Positions 24,401 through 36,335 of a stretch of 62,000 nucleotides of DNA are shown piece after piece. Source of the stretch: Zygnema cylindricum (Eukaryota; Streptophyta; Zygnematophyceae; Zygnematales; Zygnemataceae); assembly GCA_037447655.1 (NCBI GenBank), contig JBBHKE010001185.1, positions 20,911 through 82,910 of the forward strand. Reading direction: 5' to 3'. The notes under the pieces are model-generated. The model was not told where the DNA came from, searched no databases, and was given only the letters and a program-made list of their open reading frames with translations. Within the stretch, counting starts at the first letter, position 1, and every line of letters begins with the position of its first letter. The position numbers were made by a program, and so were the translations under genes.

Positions 24401-25841
24401 GCCAATTGCTATAAAGTTGTTACAATTTTGTCATGTCTTGTTTCTTTTACCTTCATGTTCTCCTGGAGGGCAATGGTTCACCACCTAGTGACAATGGGAG
24501 AGGAGGTGTAAATAGCATTAGTAATACCAAGTATTTTTGATAAAGCCACATATTTATAATAGTTGCACATTGTGACAGTGTCTGAGATGTCCTGACATGA
24601 GCGGCCATATAAGACCATAGTTTTAATGTTTGAAGTTGTATGGAAACAGTACATTAATTCCCCGTATTTTTTGCGCATTTAAACATTCGAAAACACTATA
24701 TGTGATTTCCCCATATAGTAAGCACATTTAAATGTGAGGAAACACTACGTGTGATTGCCTTGTATTATACGGTATCTAACAGCTAATTACTGTATAATAC
24801 AGGGTAATCACATATTGTGTTTTCATATGTTTTTGCACATTAAGAGTATGGTTGCAACATGTATGAAAGTAATAACAAGTATGAAAGTGCAAACTTATGT
24901 AACTACAAAAGCTTGAAAGACGAAATATGAGTGTACAAAATGCAGGACGTGTGTTCTTCTATGCATTGTACTTATCACATTGCAATATTTGATACAAATA
25001 CTTTGTACGATGTATTGTAATCAAGTCTTTTTTATTTGATATTTAAGGACATAAATTAATATTGTTGGAATTCAATTCTATGCACTTGTAGCAAAGGAGT
25101 TACTTAACAATTGACTTACAGAATAGTCGAAGAACATAAACTTTGGTCAAGTTTGGTTTCATTTTGTTTTTTTGTGCTTCTTTTTTGACAGAATCCATCT
25201 TTGATTTTGTCGTGGATAAAGGAACACTGGATGCTCTCTTCTGTTCCCATCTGTTTCCAACTGAAATAGTCTCTGAAATACCTAAGAGGTTGAATGTCAA
25301 CATAGAGAGAGAAACTACAACCTTTTCTAAGCGTGAAAATTTCGTTGGGGAAAGTGAGAATAAAGTATCAGATGGTAATAAAGTATTCACCCTTTTGGAA
25401 TGTTGCCAGTGTGACTGTCATTCATCACAATTGACAGAACAAGAAAATATATTACCTCAGATTTCTTCCATTCATAATGGTTGTATTATTGCAGGTCATT
25501 GCATTATTGAGAAAGGTTTATGGAAAAAAGAGCTCTCTTCGGGATTTATTTGTGTACCAGCTATTTTTTCCCAAAAAATCCTAAAAAACCCGAATGAATC
25601 CAAAAGTAGAGAGTTAAATAACATTATGTTGGTCGGAAAAGGTACCGGTAATGTTATGAAGAAGGGAGGATCTTGGATGATTGTTACTGCCAAGCAACCC
25701 TTTCAAATATTGGAGGCTATGAGGATGAATATTTGGGATGGTAGAGAGAAAGGATATAGAGAGGAACCAGTCAACTGGTTTCATGTACAGACATATGAAA
25801 AAGAATGTGGAGTATATGTGATAAAACTCACAAAGTGGTGA
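21478..25841 (+). CDS. METTL13/EEF1A-KMT-like class I methyltransferase
   Basis: SAM-dependent methyltransferase; relatives methylate lysines or N-termini of eEF1A or mitochondrial proteins, but the substrate here is unknown. Five exons, 21478-21563, 21957-22037, 22993-23152, 24155-24236 and 25192-25841, join to 352 residues ending in TGA. Signatures in order: PEYWASRYAKEEDIVYDWY near residue 40; SAM motif I as LELGSGNSEW near 85 (the usual G-C-G is G-S-G); acidic motif STDIDIG; DARRLPF; then FDFVVDKGTLDALF, the family's VxDKGTLD motif; and a late GGSWMIVTAKQP strand. About 120 residues between DALF and GGSW form a long, Cys/Lys-rich insertion. The third exon uses acceptor GTGAAG and has no long matching frame of its own. 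The start at 21478 is the first ATG in frame. Confidence 0.88.
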
Positions 25842-27767
25842 TTTTACTGCTTGGTTTTAACAAAAGGCTTTGAGACATGAAAACCGGTTTTTTATATGCT
25901 CCGAAAGTAGAGTTGATAAGGATAAGCAAATTTCTACGTGTTCTGGTTGAGACGGGCTGTAAAAATTTTAGTTAAGCGTATAAGAGTTTCAGTTCTATAT
26001 TGTTTTTTCTGTTTTTTTTTTTTTTGGTCTTTTGATTCATCTCATGGAGTAGGCTTGCAGTAAGGTGTGTGAACAGATTAGGAACAGGTATCTGAACTTT
26101 TAATAACGTGGTCAAGAAAAGTACAAAATATACTTTGGGTGGAATTCAATTCAAAATGTAAAAATTAGTGCTCTCAGGCTATGAATGTGGTGAAGTCAAA
26201 CCAAACGTTTTTGCTATTATAATGTGAAAGATATATTTTTTCTTCTGTCTCTTCTGATTGGGTAATAAGATAAAAAAAAAAAATCGAAAACAAAAATTTT
26301 ACCCTGACGTGGAGGGTAATTTCACCAGTTTCAGGACAAACTTTTTTGTACATCTGCTCAGAAAACTGAAGAATTGTTTTTTTTTCCCCAAGACGAGGGC
26401 AAAATTTTGGTAGCCTATGGTTTATGGACCAGAATGTTCCAGTGACCGTGGCCGCTTCCACATCATCTCTCTCTACATTTGACGGAAAAGAGGTGTGCGC
26501 ATACAAAAACACTGCTGATAAGTCCATTCACATTGATGAATTCTCTATTACGATCACTTTACTTTTCAAACTTACTGCCTACATCGTTTGTCCTTAGCCA
26601 AGAACTTTCAGCTAGCATTAGCTTAATCTTAAGACAGCTGTGACATACTTCCTATTTGAAAATACTGCATTTTATGTGCAATATACCACCTCTAACCGTG
26701 TGTGAAAAAACTCTACTCATGATGGCTTAGTCACTTGCCACGTGTCAGCATCATGCTCCATATGAAAAGGCACCTGTGCTTGTGGTCCTTCGTCATGCAC
26801 ACTTGGGGAATATGACAACTCGTCATCTATATATATTTCTCCAACCAATCATTGAAAGGACATGTATGTAATAATAGCTTACAGAAACAATACATGCATT
26901 TGATGCTCAACCAGTTTGCTGCACATTTGCTATTGATAATAGCCTTGACCATAAATGTGTTACAAATGCGGCCGTGATAAGGATTGGATAGCAACCATTT
27001 GCTGTTAACACTCCTGTTTTTGAATGAGTTTTCACCGAGCATTTCCAGAAATTTATCCTCCAAGAAAATAAGAACTTCAAGATGGTGATGATGATAAAGT
27101 GGAAATTGACCAAGATCATGTCAAACATGAAAAAGCCCATTTACACACCCAGTGTTCAATAATATGGATGCCCCTAAAATTTACCTCTCGAACCTAAAAT
27201 AGTATCAACAACACTGATTGTTTACCACTCAACACTTCAGAATCAGCCACATCATTTCCTAATTGAATAAAAAACAACTATACTAATATAAACCCCATGC
27301 TAATTCCTTCAATATTATAGTGAAGTTATGTGTTTGTGGGAAGAAAAAAGGTCACAACTTCGAGCGTTCCTAAACCAAGTGATAACAAAAGCATATTGCA
27401 AATATATTTATCAACTGATAATTTGAACATCAACTGGCACCATGTATTATTGTAAAGCAAGCCATTTTCCAAAAAATCTTTATATACAAAGCATTTGGTC
27501 AATGAGACAATTTGTACAATTTTGCAACTCCTTCAGCCGAAGGCAAACTAAACAAAAAACAGCTTTCCCCCTTTATCCTCATTTTTGGCAATTTGGGGGG
27601 AACTTCAAACTTTCTGAACTTGTAAAGAGTCGTGACAGTTAGCACATCAAAGGCGTACAAAAAAATAAATAAAAAAAGCTCAGTGAGTTTAAGGCCATGA
27701 AAAAAAAAATGGAAGTGAATCTTACTTAACATTGTTTGGCAATTTTCTGTAGTAATCCCACTTTACA
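25842..27767. other. Intergenic region between converging genes
   Basis: 3' flanks of the methyltransferase and the TTC39-like gene. A minus-strand open stretch at 26190-26527 (FPSNVERDDVEAATV..., then LGEKKTILQFSEQMYKKV) looks possibly coding but matches no family I know, and no partner exons were found. The rest shows no recognisable feature. Confidence 0.4.
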
Positions 27768-30700
27768 TTATACTTTGGGTCCTTTTTTCTGGTCTTTCAA
27801 AAGATCAAGAGCAAGCTTCAACCGGCGTCCTAATGGTTTGTCAAAGTCAAAATTTTGGTACCTGCCAGCCATTCAGCGGAAGGAAAAAATCAGTCATGAG
27901 TAAAATTAGGGTTTCTTAGCGTTGTTTAGAATATTTCTAGGGTTTCCCTTGAGAAGATCCCTTGCCATAGTCAGATTTCACACGATAGGTATACTTCTCA
28001 ATGAAGATTTTTTTCTGGGGTTTTCCATGAATAGACCCTCGCCTCACACGATAATTATACTTCTCAATGAGCCTCGTTGTTTAGATTTTTCTATGGTTTT
28101 CCATGAATAGACCCTTGCCATAGTCAGACTTCACACAAAAATGCTTACTTCTCAATGGTACTTTCGCTCATATTCATACCTTGCCTTTGCTATTCGTAGA
28201 TGGACACGGGCTTCCTGTGTACGTCCGTCACGCATCATAAGTTCCCCTATTTCACAATATGTGTACGGAAGAACATAAGTCTCTTCTTTGATACATGTAT
28301 CCTTTTCAACCACTCTCTGCAAAACCGAATGGATCGTTGTTTATTAGTTGTCATTATTAGACTGTTTTTCTGAGTTTCTGGCCACCTTTTATGTTACAAG
28401 CCCTAAACATTTGTACCCAGAAATTCCTTTGATAAGGAGGACTGAGCCAGAAAGCTCCAAACTGACAGTCTTACGAAACTTTTAGAAGCAATAAAGTCAA
28501 TACTGACAATTGTTTTAAAAAGAAAGAAATGTACAATTCAATTTAAGGTCAATTTAAGATGTAATTGCACCTGAAAACATTCCAGGGCCTCTGTTAACCT
28601 TCCCACTCCACGTAACCCTCGACCTAAACAGTAACAATAAACTGCTGAGCTGTCGTCGGAAATCACCACCTCCTCCAACACCAAGTCTGTGGTAGTATGA
28701 GAAGAATTTTTGGTCGATGACAAATCCCCGGTACCATTGGTAGAGTCATGGCTTACGAGAGCCACTTTCAAGCTCCTGTTACCAGAAAAAATGTCAACTC
28801 CTGAGGACTAGTCTGAGGACCCTAACATAGGGGAATTACAATATAGGAATTTACCTTCGCTTTTTGTGGGTAAAAGTAAAGTTTTATGAGTAGCAATACA
28901 AACGATTACTCAAAATTGTGTAGAAAGCGTACGATTACCAAGTTTTACCCACAAAACGAGGTAAATTTTCAAGAGGGTATCCAACCGAGGATATCAAAAC
29001 TGGTATTTGGATAAATTGAATCATAGCTCTACCATTTTGATCCTGCCCTGATAGATTCATCAGATTACTGTAGTTTGATTCTTTATTCATTGATCTGGCA
29101 TTTTTTTGTAGGTTATCGACTCTCTTACGCCTTTATAAATTTATTTTGTACAGTTATAATAGTTTATGGCTTGTCTCCGTCACCCAAATAATGAGTACCA
29201 AAATAACATCTTCAAATGTATGCGTTTTCTAGCTGTGTCAAACATAAACTGTGACGTGAAGTTAAAATCCCTTACCTCAAAGTTTTTTGTCCCATTGTTT
29301 TCCTTACATTGCCAAGCGCCATCAGGGCAGACATATGGTTTTTCGCTTCCAGATGATTGATTACTATGATTATAGCTCTTTCAAATGGGGACAAACCACC
29401 CAGTTTAAGCCATTGTGCTGCTTTCCTCTGAGCATACTGGTCAAAAGTGAAGTTCTTCCGAACAAACTTGTGTACCTGCGGAAAAACAGCACCAAAACAA
29501 GTTTTAACAACGGGACTCATTGCTAGTATAATACGGTAACATGTACACCATACCCAGGATCAACAGGCCGTTTAACCCAGAGTAAAGAGGCAGATATCTG
29601 CAACTGGTTATGTTTAAAGGTGCCACAAGTTCACGCAATAAGAATGAAAATGGATGTTTTGTTCAATTATTATGGGAGGACCAACAGCAGTAAAAACCCT
29701 TCATCCACAAGCATTACATTCAGGCTGTCTGTACTTATCGCTATATCACACTAACTTTGTTACCCATTCTAATCTGCAGTCAAAACGGATTCAGCCATTT
29801 GGAAAATATGTTAAGCCATAACCATAGCCACAGTAGTAACAAGTAATGAGTTCATTCAGTCAACATTCGTCAATGCAATTGCATATCTTCTACAAATTCT
29901 CATTGGCAACAGCTCAAAGTGATTTAATTTATCCACGGCAAGCATTTTGAACGCAGAAGACACACCATGAAGACTTATGGAAAGTTAAGTGTGGTCCTCT
30001 TTACTAGTGCAGATAACAAACTAATGTCTTAATAGTAGACGCCGGAAAAAGTCGTGACATTAAGAAAAGTGATCTCCAGACTTTACCGCAAAGAATAGTG
30101 TAATGACCTGACAATCTGCCCATCTAACAGAGTCACAACAACAGAAACATCAGAAATGTGACTTTTTATCATCAGTCACCAGCATCAAATCGCATTTCCC
30201 ATCTTGACATTTTTTGCAGCAATGACATCAGAAAAAAACATTCTGCATTAACTTCATCTCAGTACCAAATGCGAGAGCTAACTGATGGATAAAGGTTTTA
30301 TTTAGTAGAACATGCGGGAACTTACCGATGCCATATGCACTCGAGCATCTTGAGGGCGACCCACTATGTCCAATGCACAGCCGAGCTGATAGGCACAGTA
30401 AGCTCGATAACTGGGGGACTTGAATTCTTGCATAAAGGGTTCATAGCTCTCAATGGCTTTCTGGAAGTCGCACCGGAGGTAGTGACACCATCCTATTTCA
30501 TATTCACACATCAACTGCAAAACTCGGCTCTGATTTACACAACAAAGGTCAAAACAAAAAGCATTAATTAAGTTGCCTTACAGGAGCTAACCTATTCTGA
30601 TCTTCTGTCAACATCCAGGAATGCTTCTGCAGTTACCGGGTTTAAGCGCACAGACACAAAAGGAGTACTACAGGGTCAATCTCCATATAACCTTAACAAA

Positions 30701-31260
30701 AATGCCGTGTATAAGTGTGAAGTACTGAAAAATTTAACGCTCTCCAGTGCTCACCTCATTGCCAGCTTCTTTGGCAAAGGTAAACCGCGAAATGGCAACA
30801 TCGAGGTGACCTTGAACCCTAGCAAGATAGCCTCCCATGTATTGAAATAGAGGGCTTTGTTTCCTCCCTTCTAACGCAAACCTGCTCTCAACATCCAAAC
30901 AATACTGAGTTAGGTGTTCCGGCCAAAAAAATGCACGGGACATTTATCAGTGGTAAACAATGTCAAAATGATAAACGTAGAGCATCAACATCTAACGTGA
31001 AAACTAGTGAGCACCAGAGAATTCTCCTATTGAGGCCAACTGCATTGTCAAGTGACGGGATTGAGGTACCCTCAGAAATGCCTCAAATTGGAATCACTCC
31101 CAGACCTCAATTTGGCTACTACACAATGCATAGCAACCAACAGCATTTGTAGTTATGAACAAACATAAAATATGCAACCACATTTTCTCAACCATTTAAA
31201 TACCTTGTGCCAAAATGACAAATGGATGAAAAAAAGGGTTTGCCATATTTATATGGATAA

Positions 31261-31309
<49 letters not shown>

Positions 31310-34238
31310 AAAATGCTTCTACTCTTGCTATGAGTCTCCTGATGAGTCTCCTTTGTCCTCATCGCTGTAATGGTTACCAAAAGACCACAAGAGGGAGAAG
31401 ATCGTCTAACTAAAGCGTCAGTGACCTATTAGTCTTACAAAGAGGCAGCCTCCAATAATGTTTGTTCAGCAACCTTGCGTTCTTTGTAAAAGAAAGTATC
31501 CATCCACAACAGCAGAAGGAGTGCACTTGCTGCTCTATGCCCCCCCAAAGTCACACACTCCTGCAGCTCTCTTCTTCCGGCCTCTCGGTCCCCCCTGAAT
31601 CCCAAAGACTCCACTATCCATTTAAACCCCGTAGGAACCATGGATATAAAAAAGTGGAATCCCCCTACACCTGCACATATGCCCACACAATTGGCCAGAA
31701 AAAAAGGGACTGTAAGTTGTACTCAAAATTGTTGACAAAAACGTCAAAACCTGAATGGCCATTTAATTGCCGAAGACTGATGCTCTAAAACTAGGATGTT
31801 TAGTCCCAATTCCCGTGCTTACACAGGACTTGCTAAAAAAATTATCACATTCATCTGCACTTCTACCAATAACATGCATCTGAATTCTCCACATGGCCAA
31901 CTACCATGCGACTCTCAGTTTTGACCAGCAACCTTCTGAGTGAATCTCTCACACTACACCTCGTATTGCTTTCGTGTTAATGCTTTTTCTGCCACTTTAA
32001 TCAACTTTCCCCATTCACACATGTCCAATTTCAGTTGGAGGCTGCCAATCGAAAGGTCAGAATCTTACCTTTCCCATCGCAACCGTCAAATTAACAATCC
32101 GACAAGTGTGCATGGAGAAAAAATAATTTAAAAGCCGCAAAGAACATTAACACAAGTAGCGATACACGGTGGACTCTCCTCATTGGCATGCCAATGGTGT
32201 CACTGTGCTTACCAAAATAGACATCAGCCACATATGATTTCAGCAAATGACTAGGAATCTCCACTCCCTCCTTTCCTTGACTAGCTTTAATCTGAGCAGA
32301 GTCCGGAAAAACCCCATCTTCTGTAGAAGATGCAGCTATAGACTCCAGTACAGATTCGGCTTGTATGCGTCTTTTTGTTCGTGGGGTACTGGCTGGCGTG
32401 TGACCTGCTTTGCTAGTTCGAACCTCCCAAGAAGTCTCAGAACGTCCACTATTATTTGGTGTTGAGGAGTTAGAGCTTGAAGTAGCCAAAGATGCCCCCG
32501 TGACCTCATTCTCCCACAAGTGTTTGTAAAGTCGCCAAGCAGCCTTTAACTGTCAAAAGAATTATCAACAGTGAGCAAGGGACAAACACATATTCTACAT
32601 TCAGTGTTAAATTGTAGTAACATTCCTTGGCACAATAAAGGACACACCTCTAGTTTCTGCAACAAGGAAGACTAAAGGGTCTCGGTTACATGGATGTCAT
32701 AAAATTATGAAACCCTTGATGGGGTTTAACTTCCTAAAATATCAAAAATTCTTCAAAGATCCAAGTGAATTCGCATCTTAGCCAATAATGCACAAACAAA
32801 CCATTATCATAGACTCTTGATAGAAACGTATTCACCAATTAAATTCAGAACATGGGACCAATTCACCCGAGATTTCAGGGGAAGCAAAGATTGAAATGAA
32901 AAGAAATCATCCATGACATTCACCTGACGAATTAGGCAACAAATGTTCTCTACTTCTGTTTGAATGCCTTGGAAACATAATTTTTTTGAACAGCCAATTT
33001 CGAAAAAAAAGTTGTGCGTCAAATTGAGTAAAACCCAATGTGGCAAGTTGCAGCACTCTACACTTGCCATTGCTATTAGAGTTAATCACTCTAATAAAAG
33101 TCTGTTTTTTGACCCAAAATCATAAATTAGAGTTAATAACACCATTGAGTTAAGTCGATCATAATGGCCCACGTACTAAATTGTAGTCCAGTGTAGTTAT
33201 TTCTAACTAAGCACGCTAATAATTCCAAAACTCTAACAACTATGGCCGATGGCGTGGAGTACAATGAAACCAAATTGACTTGATGTTCGTTACAGAAAAT
33301 GTTGAAGCGGTAATTGAAGACCATTATGCTAAACAAACAGATTACCTTGAAGTAACTCCACTAGCAAACAAAAATGCACCACTCTGATATTGCATTGAGC
33401 CACAATTGACGTTAAACCTCTTTAGATGATTGATATTAGCCCCACTTACAAGCAATCCAGGAATGAATTCAGCTTAGCCAAACAACACATAAAATGATTG
33501 TTGACAAATGAAAATGTCCAAAAAAGCCACATATTGACCAGAAGAAAATCGCCAACCTTTTGAGTGACAATTTCCTGACAAGTTTGTCCAAAACCTTATC
33601 AACAGCAACACTTTTTCTTATATGTTTTATTGTGGTTCAAATACCCTAGATTGTCCTCCCTTTTTTCACATTTTAAAGTGGTCGAGTATATACCTTCTTC
33701 TCGTCTCTTCTCGCAGCTACATGTCCTTCCATTGTAAACATTCAAAAATTCCATTCGTAATATGCTAACGAGGACCTCAAAAGGGTTTTAGGAAATAATT
33801 CCTGCTCACCTTAAAACCTCCTGTAAGATAGTTTTTTGCGGATCCTCGAAAAGCAGCCAACGCTTGCATGAGATATACATATGCAAGATTCGCACAATTA
33901 CTGAACTCCCGAGAACGATCTTCTGAAGACTCAAATCGATTTTTTTTTACGGTTTGCCACGATGCATATTTGTACAAGTTGCCGAGTAAAGTTCCTCGCT
34001 GACTATCACAACCTTTCAAAGCAAACATCTCCGCATTCTCTAATCTTTCAAAGGCTATTTTCAAATCAGTTTTATCTTCACTCATCATAGCTCGAATCCA
34101 TGCTGCCTCCGCCACTAATGTGAGGGAAGTAACGTCATTTTTTTCCACAAGAGGTTTCAAAAGTTCTTCTGCTTCATTGTGTTTCAAATGCACTATGAGC
34201 TTTACTGCTAATGAAAACAGGTCAGTACTAGAATCCAT
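27768..34238 (-). CDS. TTC39/IML2-like tetratricopeptide repeat protein
   Basis: Nine exons: 34238-33810, 32549-32213, 31670-31439, 30923-30755, 30514-30326, 29475-29276, 28775-28571, 28316-28180 and 27861-27768, 663 codons ending in TAA, all phases consistent. The N-terminal domain (EAEELLKPL, AEAAWIRAMM, then FRGSAKNYLTGGFKLKAAW) is the TTC39 signature. It is followed by a Ser/Thr-rich linker (about residues 155-215), GGFHFFISMVP, LGFRGDREAG, and TPR-type helices (EYEIGWCHYLRCDFQKAI, YAYQLG-like, YCEIGELMMRDGRTQEA). The family is poorly characterised; yeast IML2 acts in lipid-droplet and protein-inclusion clearance, and animal TTC39B in lipid metabolism. The role here is inferred only from family. 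Exon 4 keeps frame only with a TG instead of AG acceptor. A serine-rich 35-residue segment in exon 7 is unusual. Confidence 0.88.
31261..31306. repeat. (CA)n(TA)n microsatellite in TTC39-like intron
   Basis: About 7 CA units followed by about 16 TA units, within the intron between exons 3 and 4. Confidence 0.9.
31955..32171. mobile_element. MITE, TACACCG-TIR family (copy D2), intronic
   Basis: Ends TACACCTCGTATTGCTTTCG and the inverse of CACCGTGTATCGCTACTTG. The core matches 4257-4474 (AATCGCAACCGTCAAA-type stretch, AACAATCCGACAA). It lies in intron 2 of the TTC39-like gene, 42 bp from the end of exon 2. Confidence 0.65.
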
Positions 34239-35030
34239 GCCCACTAATAATGAAATGGTAATCAGATAAACAGAAACCAAACATGACAATCAGGCAATAT
34301 TAAGTCTGGAAAACATGCTGCTGAAATAATTTTGGAAGAACTGTCTATCAGCCTTCCTATGTTGTCTAGTCAATAAAAAAATAGGATTAATAATTACTGT
34401 TTGCTTACTGCAATAGTCCTGCTACAGCAACCGCATCCTTTGTAAATATCAACTATCCAATTAATTTGCTTTTAGACAAAAGCTCACTATCTTTAAACCG
34501 GTGGTCTTTTTAATTTGTGGTCAATTTCCTCGCTACAAATGATTTAGCTACAGCTAATTTAACTACGGAAAATATAGAAACGACTGTACTTATAAAGTTT
34601 TATAGCTTATTTTATATATGCAAGCATTATCAACTCCAGCAACGTCTACAAGTCAACAAAACAATAAATATAGGAGGAAACTTTACGCCGATTTTAATCT
34701 AAAAAAAAGATGGTGTATCCAGCATGCTTTTTGAGATTTCAAACGATCACAACAAAATACTCGTGCTACAACAGTTTGTATTGTGGCATATTGTAGCTCG
34801 ATTCTCTGAACAGTTGCTACAACTGTATCTCTCAAGGAAAGAGATTCCAAAATAATCAGTTTTAAGTACGAAGATGCTGGCTCCCAGATGATGCCGGAGC
34901 ATCGGGCATCTTCGAAGAAAACAATGGGTGGACGTTAAATATACAATTTTAACCACTAATGTCTTGCTCAGCTTGTGAAAACACCATCTTTGAGTTAGCA
35001 CCGTCACAGAATGACTGTACAGCACTACAG
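34239..35030. other. Upstream region of the TTC39-like gene
   Basis: No gene is seen. It presumably contains the promoter, but I can assign no defined element. Confidence 0.4.
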
Positions 35031-35237
35031 TACACCGCCAATCGCTATTAGAGTCAAGGATTAAAAAGCGTCAAAAAACAATTCGCGTTATTGATTCTAA
35101 TTTAGTACCTGAGACGTGGCAGATTATGCTCCACGTAGTTAAATAGCGTTATTAATTGTATTTCAGGTTTTTTTTTTTGAAAAAAGGGCACCGAATTGGC
35201 GTTATATACTCTAATAGTAATAGCGATTGACGGTGTA
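35031..35237. mobile_element. Short MITE, TACACCG-TIR family (D7)
   Basis: Ends TACACCGCCAATCGCTATTA and inverse, about 207 bp. It abuts the next element so that their ends form a head-to-head palindrome around TACTGTACTGTA. Confidence 0.65.
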
Positions 35238-35239
35238 CT

Positions 35240-36335
35240 GTACTGTACACCGCGAATCGTAATTAGAGTAAATTACTCTAATTCGGTCGCTCGAAATTTC
35301 GACTCTATGACATCAAATAGTAGTGTTGGGTATCGGGTAGATTCATATCGCGATAATTTCGATATTCGATATATCGAATATCGATCGAGGAGGATCCTCG
35401 ATATATCGTACCGAGACCAACATAAATTATCGCGATATATATCGCAAAAATTTCGTGTCCGTACAGTCAGAGTACGGAAAACCGTACGAAAAAGTGTACG
35501 GAAAATCGTACGACAAATCGTACGAAAAATCGTACGGATTGGCCCCCCCCCCCCCCCCCCCCTGAGCGCTCAGTGGGGGGGGGGGGGGGGGGGGTGGGTT
35601 TTGAAAAAAAAAATTTAAAATTTTCATATTCGATATATCGTCGATACGATATATTGGCGATATATCGGCGATATATCGCGATAATTTGAAATTCGATATA
35701 TCGAAGCGATATATCGAATATCGGGTACATGAAATTCGATATATATCGAATATCGGCAATGGGTCCTCGATACCCAACACTATCAAATAGAGTAAATGAT
35801 TCTAATTTTTTCATTATTCTAATTTAGGTAAGTTTAATTAGCGTAACAGAATTGTAATATAGGTTCGTTTTAAATAGTGTGGAATACGGACGACGTTCGA
35901 CCGTGAAAAACTGTACTTTTTTAAGTAAAAAGGTACAAATAATGATTTAAAACAATCGCGCTCGCACGTGAAATCGGACTAAACGAAAAATCAATCACAT
36001 CGAAAAAAAACCGTTCGCATAACTCTCGTCCGTCGACAGCATCGTCGTCAGTGTGAACATTAACTGACATTCAGCGATACAATAATACTAGCGTCATAAT
36101 GACGTCAAAACTATACGGACTGACAGTTTTTGTACGTTCACGTAATTTAGTGTTTACAAATTCAGCGCGGATATTTATTGCCGACATAACCCAATATAGA
36201 GTACTTAAATAAATTAGAGTAAACTTCGACTGTGAAAAAGTTCTATCACATAAATTAGAGTTAATTACTCTAATTGTTTTTTTTGGTTTTTTTACTCTAA
36301 TTTTTTCATTACTCTAATTACGATGCGCGGTGTAG
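35240..36335. mobile_element. MITE D8 (TACACCG family) interrupted by hAT element B2
   Basis: Ends TACACCGCGAATCGTAATTA and the inverse near 36335, each followed inward by repeated ACTCTAATT. After subtracting B2 (35321-35782) the element is about 630 bp. Confidence 0.6.
35321..35782. mobile_element. Non-autonomous hAT element B2, inside D8
   Basis: TIR TAGTGTTGGGTATCGGGTA with an exact inverse at the right. The flanks are TCAAATAG on both sides (35313-35320 and 35783-35790), a perfect 8-bp duplication. The centre is a C20 run (35543-35562), CTGAGCGCTCAG across the junction, and a G20 run (35575-35594), preceded by about six units of a 12-13 bp CGTACG repeat. No transposase. Confidence 0.92.
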
